Under the pieces are notes generated by a model. The model searched no databases, was not told where the DNA came from, and saw only the letters and a list, made by a program, of their open reading frames with translations. A stretch of DNA of 64,000 nucleotides from Rhea pennata (taxonomy: Eukaryota; Chordata; Aves; Rheiformes; Rheidae), in NCBI RefSeq assembly GCF_028389875.1, contig NC_084702.1, positions 69,289,582 to 69,353,581 of the forward strand, read 5' to 3'. Made by a program: the position numbers and the translations under genes. Positions 36,163 through 49,100 of the stretch are shown one piece after another (within the stretch, counting starts at the first letter, position 1; each line of letters opens with the position of its first letter).

Positions 36163-39100
36163 GTGAGGCGGGCGGCGGGGCTGGGCTGGGCTGAGCTGGG
36201 CTGGGGGGGGCGGCGGGGGCGCAGGGCCGGGCCGCCGTGGCACCGTGAGAAGGGAGCGCCGTGAGGCGGCCGCGCTCCCTGCACCTTCCGACAGCGCCGC
36301 TGCGGGCCTGCGGCAGCGGTCCCGGCTCCTGCTTTTCACAGTCTTCCCGTTACGAAAGATCTTTCTGCTCTTCCCGCAGAAACGAGCCTTCGGGTTCGAA
36401 TTCCAGCCCAATGTTACCCCTTTCTTACCACGTATTAATGCATGAGCTGGATGTATCTGGAGTAACTCCTGCTGTCGAAGGAAGTTGGCCACCGCTGGAG
36501 GGACGCCAGCCGATCCTTAAACTGGTGCAGGGCTCCGTGTCACTGGGCAGCCCCGGCTGCTCTCTTCAGCCATGGCCATGAGTCCTAAGAACTTTGCTTT
36601 TCAGAAAGAAAAAAAAAAAGAGGAGGGAAAAGATAACATTTCTTTCATTTTTTTTTTCTGTTGGTAATTGGATAGACCTGGTTTCTCAAAATAGTCGCTA
36701 AGTGGTAGAAATGTGTTACCAAACTTCACTGCTTTCTCCTTAGCGTTAATCAGTTACTGCTGTTTACTAAGTAATACAGTAGAAATAGATTTTAAGGTAC
36801 TTGTAGTGATTTTGTAGAGCAGTTTGTGAAAGAAGCATCGGTAATAGTTTCGGGGGTGGGAGAGGTATTGAAGCTCTAAGTCGAGGGAGTCGGTATCTCT
36901 TCCAGCCTGTGCCTCACTGCAGTCCTGGTATGGATTATAGGGTATAGTCTGGCCAAGATTCACTAAGCAGATAAAAATCGATGATTTATGTGCAAATCGA
37001 ATGCTTCTTGGAAAGCACTGTTTTAGAAATGCAACATCAAAATGTTAGTCTTGATTATTGTAAACTATGCTGACCAAAACTGTATTTTATAGATCTTAAA
37101 AAGTTCCTTATTCTTTACATTGCACAAAAGAGAACTTGTGCTTTTGTAGTTGTTGTAGATCATTTGTGGAAGGTACACTTGTGTGGCCCATTTGTGTAAG
37201 TGAGTTAAAGACAGAGAACGCAAGAGGTACTGAGGTGGGGGAACAGGTGGGTTTTGCAAAGGAAGTATGTTCTGATGAAAAATCGAAGAAGTCTGGCAGA
37301 CTATTGGGGAAGTAGAAAGAAAAAAAGTCGAGAAAAAAAAAGGACCATAAAGCTTAATTTACATTTAACTGGTTTGCATTCAAAATGCATGCAGTATACT
37401 GGTAATTTATAATATTCTGGCTCTTAACATTCTAATACAGATACTGAATTAGAATGTATTATTTAATAAATTGCAATTCAGTTGTAGTGTAATTTATACT
37501 TATTTTTAACTATGAAGGTATGTATATATTAAAAAATGAATGTGAATTAGGATTTGGTACTATTTCTTTTTTTCAGGTGTCATGGAAAAACTTGGTCTTG
37601 GTCCAGAGGTTCTTTTGCAAGACAATCCCAGACTCATCTATGCTAGACTTACTGGATTTGGCCAAACAGGAAAATACGCCAAGTCTGCAGGTCATGACAT
37701 CAATTTTTTGGCATTATCAGGTAGGCTGAAAATTTCTTGCTGGATTTTTTTTTTTTTTATTAAATCAAGACTTAAAAATTTATTGAAAGGTTCTTTACAG
37801 ATAGCTCAAATTATATGTGGTGCAGGTTGGTGAAGCAGCTGAGCTGATCTAAAGCCCCCTGGCAATGAAGGAGAGGTTCCTCCTCTGTCCTTGTGCTTTT
37901 CTGCGCTCTTCTCTCCAGTCTCTGGTGTTCGTTTGACTCCTCTGTGAACTGAATCACCTCCTGAGCATGTCGAAAGCTGACCCAGGAGAAACAGGGGCAT
38001 TCTCCTGCCAGATTGTTGAGTTGAAGCGGTTCACTAAGAGGTTGGTTGGACAAACTTAAAAAAAAATGTCAGCACAAGAAAGAAGAGGAAATTTGGGCTG
38101 AGCAGGGCTGTTCATTTTGGCAGCAGCAGTGAGCTGTTAGACTGGATCAATGTGTCTTCTCAGACTGTAGTGTATTTCTCCTTTTGTGCTGCTTTAGCTG
38201 AATTATTTTTTTTTCTTTAAACAGAGAATTGAATTCTGTATGTATTTTTATCTTTTCCTTTGGGGTCTCTCTCCTAGAAAATCAATATATTCATAATCCC
38301 AGAGGATTGCAGATTATTTTGCCTACATTGTGAGCAGCTGCTTTGAAGTAACATAAAACTGCACCGTCTACAAGGCATTCTCTTGTGCTTTGCTGCTGTA
38401 AATTTCCCTCCAATTATACCGTTCCAAAAGAAAGCAGATTTAAAATAGTGGGTTTTGTCTACAATTCTACATTGCGTTAGAATATTGTAAGGCAGTATAC
38501 TCATTCTGTGTGTGATGATTTTACAGGTATGCAGTACCAAACAATAACAATTACCCAACTGTGATGGTAGCAATCCATCTGTAGTTGTACATGGCCCCAC
38601 TTATTGCTCTTCACACTGTCTGGACCATCTGTGTTTCTGTCTCTGCCCCTCTTCCAAGCCTTTGAGAGAGGAGAGGAAGTGGGCCAAAGCCTCATGGCTT
38701 ACCACTGCGTGGTGCATTTCTTTTAGTCCCAGGAAAGTGCCAGAGCAGAACTGCCACGGATATGGAGATGCGTACCACAATCTGTGGGGATCCACTGTAT
38801 TGGGGAATGAATTTTCTTCAGAGATGGATTCAGTCTTCTCTCATGACATTAGATTGTCAGGGTATCAAAAAAGAGAACTTATTTGCAGCACTTGACTTTG
38901 TGTCTGCATGATTTGAATGTGTTGTGGTAGTTTAATTTGTTACAAACTTAGGAAAAGGTTGAAGCAGTGTTGTCCATCATAGTCTTAGGTGACAGTCCTT
39001 TCTGTTCACAATTTCTTAATCCGCACGGTTTTGGTTAGTGTAATGGAGAAAGGCCTGCTACAAGAATGAAGTTTCAAGCAGACAGCTCAATTTTTTTGGT

Positions 39101-42100
39101 ATTTCAAATTTAAAAATGTGAACTGTGTATCGGTACTTTTAAAGTATAAGAGTCTATGAGATTTCCAGGTTGAAAAAGGATCACGTAAAGAAATGAACGA
39201 GCTACAGAGCCTTCATTACACTTCTTAACTATTTCAGTGATAGTGTTTCTCTTGCCAGACATCCCACTGTAAAAAAAAAATGGTTTTAAACATGTGGAAT
39301 CTCACTTCAGTAAAATTAAATCTGCTTGAAATTTCACATAGTCAGATTTTTCTGCCAATTTAAAGGAAACAGGACAAGGTATTTGGGGGGAGGTATTGGT
39401 GCTCAAAATTGAGGTGATCTCACATCTTGGTATTTTCCTGATGGGCTTTGGCTTTCTGAAACTCAAAAATGGCTTACATTAAAAATTACAGATGTAAGTT
39501 AATATGTTAATCTACTGGTGACTGTGACAACCATTAGACTGTTAGAAGTCAAATTCTAGTCATTGACAGGGTTTTCTACATGCATTACGGTTCTACAAAC
39601 TTCTTTATACCGTACACTCAGCTTCTTGCCCTTAAGAACTATGTTAGACCATTAACTAACTAAACTCTGCACCAGAATCATGCAGTTTTGAGGAAATTTT
39701 GGCCATGTATGCTGCAAGTCTCAGCCCTCAGGCTATAGGCATAGGTGAGACATGATCTTACTGGAGTTTCTTACTTCCGCAAAGGGAATTGTTATGAAGG
39801 AGCTGCAAAGAGTGAAGTACTTGATAATGGAAAAGCTGTTTAAGATGGCTGAGAAATGCTAACAGATTCAAAACTCTGTCTGAAATAATGTCAGTGGCCA
39901 AGTCTTCCCTCTGTTTCTTTTCTGTGTAATTTCTGGCAAATATAGCTTCACTGCATCTATGTTGCATGCAAATAAGGTAACCTTTCTATATTATTCACCC
40001 ATTCCTCATATATATAACCTTATTTGCAAAGACATTTGAAGAGAGAGGGTAAGACTAAAGTAGAGTTGTTGGTGTGAAGTCCTTTTTTATGATTATTAAT
40101 TCATGAATTACATGCACAGAAGGCTGCAGATATGCTTTTTTACCTTAAAAGATTCAAAGAAGAAAAAATCTACTAAAGTTCTTTTGAGATTTAACCCCTT
40201 TCTTATGTTGGAGATTCTAAGTATGTACAAATTTTTAGTATAATATTATTTCATATATGTATTTTTGTATGAAATATTGTTCCTATATAATCAGATGATC
40301 AGTGTTTTTTCTGTTACCTTTATTAACCTATTTAATCAGATACATCTTCATTAACATAATTTTGGATATTCTATTCTTTTGTGAATAAAGACATAGCTGG
40401 AGTAGAATCAGAAAACAGTACTGGGATAAATTTGCTTTGTCCGTAGTTTGCTCACATAGATTGAAGAGAATGATAATATAATTGCAGAAATGTAAAAGCT
40501 AATATTTATAACTCTTTTTATAATTACATATACTTTGTTTGCTCTACTACCAGGTGTGCTGTCAAAGCTGGGTAGAAAAGATGAAAATCCTTATGCACCT
40601 GTAAACCTTCTGGCTGATTTTGCTGGTGGAGGTGTCATGTGTGCAATGGGCATTATTATAGCCTTATATGAACGTACCAAATCTGGCAAAGGGCAGATTG
40701 TAGATGCCAGTATGGTAAGTTTCCTCTCATGGAGGGGGTGGGTTGCTGTTTCTTCTCTACTTTAAGTCTGTAAAATGAGAAATGTTGGACCTATCGGTAA
40801 GATTTAATATTTGGAACTTTACCTTTCCAAAGTAAGTCATCTCATAAAATGGCTATTTCTTTACCCACAAACAGATTTCACAGGTCACTGTTGCTGCAGC
40901 TTCCTTATGGTATAGTACATACATTGAAGTTCTTTCCCTGTGCCATTCTGCATTTGCTTTTGCCAGTCTGTCTTCCCCAAAAAGTGTTAGCTGTATATAT
41001 TCAATGAGTAAGTTTGGTGTATGGGAATAAGATGTATTATAGACAATGACCATAATCTATAATAGCAAAAAGAATGATCCTAATAAAATAAAGAAATCGC
41101 ATTTGCTCTATCCAAGACACATCTGCTTATAACTTTATGATAGGTCATATCTTCTCAAAAGCACTATTTTTGCTCCCTCTTTCCCCCAAAATTACACTGC
41201 CGTGAGTAATTGCCAAGAAATCAATTTCAAACACTTTACATTAGTACATTGCAGAAGAAATGAAAGAAGGGCTACATGCAAATTTGTAGTTAATCATGAA
41301 TGCTATGGAATTTTTCGCTGCAAGGCACTTGTACGTAGAGGAAAAATACTTATTTACATTTATCCTTGAAAACCATTGGTAATATTATCTACAAGTATTT
41401 TTTTTCACTTGCACTCTCTCTTACTTTTGAAAGAACACTGCAGTTAAAATTTGATCTCGCTAGAGAGATTGTAATACAGTAAAGGCTATCATTTGGACTC
41501 CAAATATAATTTTTTAAAAAAATCCCATCATCACAGGAGGTCTTGAGGCTAGAGGAATAGCAACAGATGTTACTTGTCTTGACTCGAGTAGTTTTTTGAC
41601 AGATTCTCAGGACGTTCTCAAAAGTAGGCCATGGATTTATGGTCTAGGTGAAAATTGCATTGGATGTGTGCAAAACTGGTGCCCAGTAGTTATTAATGGT
41701 CAGTTATCAAAATGGAAAAAAATAAGTGGAGTTTCACAGAGTGTCTTTTCTTCTGTCACTGTTTTTACTAATAACCTGAATGACAGGTTGGAGGATATAC
41801 TTGGTAAATTTACAGAGCAAGTTAATCTGGGAATAACTACAAGTATGTTTGATGACAGGATTAAAATTGAAAATGGCCTTTACAGATTGGAGAAATGACT
41901 TGAAAAAGTCAACTGAATTCATGGTGACCACTGCTCAGTACTCCTCTTAGGTAGAAACAATTAGCTGCACAAATATAGTATGAGAACAATTGGCTAAAGT
42001 ACAATCCTGGGGTTTATAGTAGTCACAAGCTGAACATGAGTCAACAGTACCACAGAATCATGCTGTTGTGAAACACGAACACAGTATTAGGATGTATAAA

Positions 42101-43080
42101 TAGGAAATATAGCCAGCAAGACTACTGAAGTAATTAAGTAATTTTTCTGATCAGTTCATCTATTCAGCATTTGTAAGGCCTCAGGAAAATACTGTGTCTA
42201 ACACTGACTGTCATCTTCCCCCTCCACCCCCCCAAAAAAAAACCCCACAGTTGGAGGAAGTTCAAAGAACACAGCAAAAATGATTGTGAATCTAAAAAAC
42301 ATGACCAACAGGGGAAGATTGAAGGAGTTTGCATATTTGTGAAGTGGAAACTGTGAAGAGATATAAGTCTTCAGATATGTAAAAGGCTATTTCTTATGTT
42401 TGGGAGTATTACCTTGTCTTCTCCATCTGTGCCTTCTGTCATTGAAAGAATTTGTTATAAGGAGTGCAAGTTCACTAATATCCAAATTAGATCTCTGGCT
42501 AATTGGGAAAGGAGTGTGTGTTCGTGTTTTTGGGGGGGGGCGGAAAAGGGGTTGTGTTTTTTTTGTTTGTTTTGTTTTAATTTTTTTACGCCCTTAAAGC
42601 TTCTGTCTTCCAGTTTTTTTCTTGCCTTATTATTAGTTGTGGAACTTACAATTCCCTACTGATATTCCAGGCAACCTCTGAAATGCTTGTCCAGTGGCAC
42701 TGGATGTACTTTACCTAAAATTTCTTTGCATTCCTTTTGCTTAACACAAACTTTCTCTGAGACAGTTGATGGAAAACATGTATTTGTCATCCACAGCAAA
42801 GGCAGTTAAATAGACTGGGATGGTTGAGTCTGTTTCTATTTCTAAATTTGATTCATGGACATAAGTTTTTTTTTTTTTAATACATAATGCAGCATTTGAG
42901 CTGTCATTTCATGCTAAATAGTTTAGGTAATCTGAATATGCTAAGGACACATGGAGGGATTTTCTATGGTAAGAGAGAGACAACAGATATCTTTTTTAGC
43001 TGCTTTGTGTCCCCAGGATTACTTTTAGTAAGTTTTCATTTTTCATCTTCTTTCATGGAGAAAGAAGAATTTTACTGAAC

Positions 43081-43115
<35 letters not shown>

Positions 43116-46100
43116 GTAACATACCTGTAAGGAACTCCTCTAGTTAGCAAAGCTAAACTAATACTAAAAGAGAGTAGAGAGGCGATGAGCCAAGGGCTAG
43201 ATTTGCATCATCTCTTCATGCTTGTCCAGTGTAATTGTCATGCTGCATAAAATGTAGGAACTGGATCCTGCATTTTAGCTCAGAAGAATTAAAATTCTGA
43301 TCTAAACCAATTCACATTATTTACTGTCTCTTCTCATCGACCCTCTGGAAGTGTATTTATCTCATTGCTCCTGCGTGCCGAGTACAGTGCTGGCTGAAAA
43401 CTGTAGTAGAAGAGGGCAGGTTTAGCTCAGTTAGAGTGTGGTGTTGCTGATGCCAAGGTCGTGGGTTCGGTCCCTGTGTGGGCTACGCTGAGGGTTGGAC
43501 TAGATGATCTCCAGAGGTCCCTTCCAACCTTACCATCCTATGATTCATCTGATTATGATACAGTTGGCGCAGGGGTGCATCTGTGCTCCCACACCATGCA
43601 GGCACGTGAGTAAGGGTGACTCCTTAGGTTCACTCAAAATTCAGACACTGAACCTTCTGCTGATAGTAGACATCTGACCAAGCATTGTGAAAAGAGCCAC
43701 AGGAGATGGTGGTGGTAATGACCGTTTCTTGTGTAATAGCCTCATGGTGAGAGCATTTTGCTGCTGGACAGAAGGCTGGGAATCCAGTTTTTTCTCAGTC
43801 TGGAGGTACTAAAATACCAAAGCTCCCATGTATTAGAAGAGCTCCTCAATCACAAGGCTTGAGGTTAGATTGAGGTGGGTTTGTTCTCAGTCATTTTGTC
43901 TGCATTGTTTCACTCTGAGTCACAGTATGGGTAGAGATCACCCAGCAGCATGCTGCCTCAGGTCACCCATCCCTGCTTCAGAGGCTTCTGGCACTTCTAC
44001 CATTAGGAAGTCCTTAAGTAAAATGCGTAATCAGTTTTGCTGTGATCATTGTGCAATTGAGCTAAAAAGAAGAAAGTGATCACAGTGGGGTGGGTGGAGT
44101 CGTCTGAGCCTGCTGTGGGAGTTCAGGGCAGGGCTTAGACACTTTTTCACTTGCCTCTGAATTGTGAAGGGGCTAGGGCACACACTAGCTGTCCAGTTGC
44201 CCAGCCTGGGATACTTCTGAGATCCAGTCAAAAAGACATACTATTTTACCATAGTTGTTTCTAGAATGGGTAGGTACTCTAAATAGTTCTGACAAATTTA
44301 GACACCAGAGTCTAATTTGCAGTTAGAGCTTATTCTGAAAATTATCCCACATGTTGTTATCTTTACTTCCAATATCTTTCATGTAATTCTTTGTTAATGT
44401 GAGCAGTGCAAGATAAGCTAATTAGTAAAGCAAACAGTAATCTGGTAGTCTTGCAGTCATTTTGCAAACATGCAGGTGAAGGTACGTAATATTCTCTCAC
44501 AGGAAGGTACCTTAATCAACTTCAACATATGACAGGTAGGACAAAAGTATTCCTATCTTTGTGGCAAGAACTTGGGAGGAAGAAGGCAAACAATATACTT
44601 TAAATGAAGAAACCTTCATGACTTTGCATACTTGAGTTTTACATCTTTTTAAATTCATACTTAGAAAGGTAGAAACTAATAAGTATTTATACTTTAAAAT
44701 TTAGCAGCTTTATATTTGGGTACAATCTCCATGCTTTGCTCTGCAGACAATATCAGATTAATTTTACACAGCTGAAAATACATGCAACAAAATGATAGCT
44801 ACTACTACATTTGAACAATTATTCCCAGTTTTCTTGAGAAGATAATTTCTAAGTACTTGCCAGTGGGAAGAGTGAGAGAATAATTTTTTGTTCTAACTTT
44901 ATGATCCAGGTGAATGTCCCTATTTGCATGGTATGAAAGAGAACTTCTGTTTTCTTTCCAATTTTCTGCTTTTAAAAATAGCAGTCTTATTATAGTCAGG
45001 TAAGTTTAAGACAACTTATTGTTGATCTAGGAATTGGTAATTACAAGACTGGTGTAGGCATCCTGATTTCTGTAAGTAGAAAGCTTGAAGGCTGACAGAT
45101 AGTCAGTGTAAGGGAGAGCTGGGAAGCTTGTCCCATCATCTAAAATGTGAACCTCTGTGTGAACAACTAGTGGTTATAAGGTTTGCTAGACTAGGACCCT
45201 GAAGCTGCATTATTACACTTACACTCCTTGTTATTCTTTATTACTAGAAAATTTCGTATATGCAATATAAAATGTACTTCACAAGTGTAAGAAGTGAAAC
45301 TGCTTAACAGAAGTTTTGTGGTTAAAATCTTAACCTAAGCCAGACTTGCTAGTGAGTTTTTGCAGTCTTGTTTCATGTCAAATTAAGGCAATATGTCAAC
45401 TAATTTATTGAAGCTGCTCTTTTTTGTATATCTTGAAGGTAGAAGGAGCAGCATATCTGAGTTCTTTTCTGTGGAAATCACAAAATATAGGACTTTGGAA
45501 CAGACCGCGAGGTGAGAACTTATTAGATAGTGGTGCTCCTTTTTACGAAACCTACAAGACCTCCGACGGAAAATACATGGCTGTTGGTGCCATTGAGCCT
45601 CAATTCTATGAGCAGTTAATAAAGGGTAAGTAGCTTGGAGCAGTTATTTCATATCTGTAAAGCATGATTGAATAAATTATTTTTAACTAAACTTTGATTC
45701 ATAACATTGGTTATGTTTATATCTTTATAAAAGCCACCCCTTTTGAAACTAGTTGAGTAGTAGTGTAGCTTTTTAGTTGACTTCCTTCTTCTAGCATTTG
45801 ATCTCTATCTTCTTCATCCCTTTTCTTCTGCAGTTATGGTATTGCTAGTCAGTGATGTGGCTGAAGCACTGCACAACTATTTTGGAAACCACTTTTTTCA
45901 AAGGAATGTGAATCTGCTCTAAAAAAGACTGATACAGCAAATAAATCTTCATGCAGTTTCAGTTATTTTTGCTATACACATTTTTAAAGAAACATATTTT
46001 AAAGATGAACGTTCACTGGAAATATTCCATAATATTTTTTTGATAAACAGGACCTTTTATAAAATGAAAGTCAGTTTTATAAATTAATTTTTGCCACAGA

Positions 46101-49100
46101 ACTTCAGAGTGCTTCTACATTACAACCATGAATCTAACTTTTATATTTGACTGAAGAATTTTAAAATATGTTTATGAAGTATGATTTTTATGTCTTGAAG
46201 AGTTAGATTGGATCAAGCAAAGTCATTATTTTGTGATGTGAGCACTGAAATTTGCAGGTGCCCCTTTACCTTTGAATCAATTGCATAGTTTCAGTTTTAG
46301 ATCAGATGTGCACTTAGCTTCTTATCAGTTACTTCATTTAAAAATAGATTTCGTCTGTTATGCTCCTTTGATAAATTGCTATGCTTTCCATACTGAATTT
46401 ATGAAAGTTTTAAAAATCCGCAAAGAATTTGGGATCTATTTCCCCAGTATTTAGAATATGAACGATGTAAGAAATCCCCTTTAACCTAATTTTTGTTGTC
46501 CTTAATGAGTAGGATGAAATCCACAGAGAGATACCTACAGTGGACGTTCCTAGACGGTGTTATGTGATCGCTTTGATACTTAAGTAACTTAACGTGGTAA
46601 CTCTTGGCTGGGTGAAGGTGACAGTGAAGCAACTCTTGATTCTTACTCAGCATCTCCCCGCAGATTATTACTTGACTTGTGGATTGCATGCCTGCTCACA
46701 GGCAGGTACCATCAGTCAGCTCAGCCCCCGTCAGCTCCGTTGAGCTAACGAGCATAGTTAGTGCCAGGGCTTGCATTTCCAGGAGTTTTTGAAATTCAGG
46801 AACTCAGCCAAGGTGGGACATGCCTTTGGTGGGCACAGTCCTAAAGAGGGAGGATGTCTTGTGTTCTTTTTGACATGGCTCTCTTGCAGGCTGTGTGCTC
46901 CAAAAGAAAGTCCTTGAAGATTTGTGGCCGCAAATAGCTACTTCTATAAATGGCCGTAATGGACTATTTATTGTAGAGGATTTATTGTAGAGAATTTTCA
47001 CAATTGCAGAGAATATCCAAACTGGTATATGCTGTTACATGAAATGCACAGAGCAGCCTCATGGACTGACCCGTTGACATACCCAATATGATGTTCTAAA
47101 CCCAGATCAGATGTCAGGTTTGGGAGAACCATGTTTTTGGCTGACAAAGTTAGTACTCCTCTTTCTCATTGTCCCGGAAATACCTTGCCTGCCAGACTCC
47201 AGATCTAAGCTGCTTCTTGAACGTGAAAGTGCAGTTGTTTTTTCCATGGTTACTGATTCTTTGAAATGTTATTCTCATCTAATCCCCTGGAGTTTTTTGT
47301 CTGCATTAAATATAACTGGAGAAAAAAGAATAAATATAATACTGTGTCAAAGTAAAATGTAAACCCTTGCTCTGAAAATTAGGGAATTTGGAATTCCAGG
47401 CACTTCTCCAGGCAGAATGCCCTTATTAAATACAAAAGGGGGGGGGGGAAACAAAGTAAAACTACTTATTCAAATACTTACCTGTTTGGCCTAAAGTTCT
47501 TGGCTGCAGTATTGTATGCTTCTCTGGAGATTGAGTTGAATAGCAATTGCTTTTAAGCTACAGGAGCAGGATGAAATCTACATTTATTCAGGAAGAAAAC
47601 ACGTTCTGTAATGGACTCTGGGCTTAGGTTTTTTGCCCTTCTTCCTCAGTGAACCTTCCCTGAATGCTCCAGTCTTCCTATATTGATCACTGTTGCAGGG
47701 CCACTGTATGAAGACTCAGGACTTTTCCAGTCAGCCAGCTAAGTTGTCTAGGAGGATACTCTAGGATAATTGAATCTAGTATCCAGACAAAGTAATACAA
47801 TCACTGACTGGTCTGTCTGATGTAGGATCTCTACTGAGGAAAATGTTGAAATTCTCTTTCCATCTTGGTAGTTTCTCAGAAATGTGGAGCGTAAAGTCAG
47901 AGCAGCAGCTATGAATTCATCAGCCTATATTGGGGGACCCACATTTGACAAGTTTATTTTCATGTTTGAAAAGCTTAAAACAGAAACGGCTTGATTTTAA
48001 CAACTGAAGTTTCAAAAACATTTTTTTACACAACAAAAGACAAATACATTTGCATGTATGCAGAAAGACAAGTGTAATCACAGTTGTGGCTGTGTGTCTG
48101 CCAGCTTCTGTCATATTTCAAAAATTCAACATACAGATTTCAATCTTCTAATAAAAAATTGCTTTTACTTTTAATTTATCACAAATTCTGCTTCTAGTCA
48201 AAAATTGTACTTTATTTATTTTATAAAAGAGTGTTAGTAAAAGATTCAGACTATAAACTCAAGATTTTTCTTTTACAGTGCTGCTTTTAAAATAACCCAT
48301 CTTTCTTCATTGTATTTTAAGTGCATATTGTGAATTGTTCAGATTTCAGGAAATCGTTCAGGAAATAATTATCCCGTTCAGTAGTTCTGACTGTAAGCTT
48401 CTGAAGCGGCAGTATACTGAATTAGAACAGCTGATTCTTGTTGTAGTTAAGAGATCTTTCTCCCTTCAGGGATATCTGTTGCAGAAATCTCGTTCAGAAT
48501 TTAAGCCTTTGAATGTTACACGGGAAAAAAAGCTGCTTGTGAGAAGTGTATTGCTCCTACACAAACCCAAGGAACTTTGGAGTGGGCTGTTCAGGACATT
48601 AATTCCCTGCTTTGAAGTAGTTTTAAAATGCTGTGTTCCAGTTACAGTTCCATGATTTTGTTTATTTCTTTTTTTTTCTGTACTTCTGGTCAATTCTCTT
48701 GGTGAACAACTTGGTGCTGTTCCAGATAAAATATATTCAGAAGCCTCTTTATGTCCATTTGTTCATATTCAGAGAATATGTTACTTACACCAGTCCTGTA
48801 TAACGAGAACACAAGGATGTTGCAGAAGTAATGGACAGAGAGTTAGAGATTGCAAATATGAAAAAGGAACATGATTTCTGAACCAATTATAGCTGCCCAT
48901 AAAATCTGATTAGCAGAAGTGAAACTAATTTCCTTTTGCTTCACCTTAGTGTTTCCTTGTAGAATTGTGTACCCAGTGCTAGATGAGAGTGCAGCTAATA
49001 GAATAGAGAGGAAAATTCTTAGGGGATTATAGAGTAAAAAGTGTTAAGTTTAAGAAAATACTGCATCTTAATTTTGAGAAAATTGTTGGCTTTAAGGATT

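Larger units (their letters stand above)
35750..36310. promoter_or_regulatory. AMACR: AMACR CpG-island promoter
   Basis: Dense CpG block covering the region upstream of the AMACR ATG, exon 1 and the start of intron 1. No TATA box is visible. Overlapping GC boxes (GGGGGCGGGG type) lie at 35862-35877, just 3' of a 16-bp tandem repeat. This fits a housekeeping-type Sp1-dependent promoter. Confidence 0.8.
40715..45438 (+). other. AMACR: AMACR intron 3
   Basis: Contains the two recognisable transposons of the window, a decayed CR1 at about 41540-42480 and a SINE at 43414-43546, plus a long poly(T) tract. Both elements lie in the sense direction. Confidence 0.9.

Noticed and set aside
43414-43482. 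Possible tRNA-Ile gene
   Set aside because: D-loop and anticodon regions are damaged and the sequence runs straight into a CR1 tail, so it is the head of a SINE.
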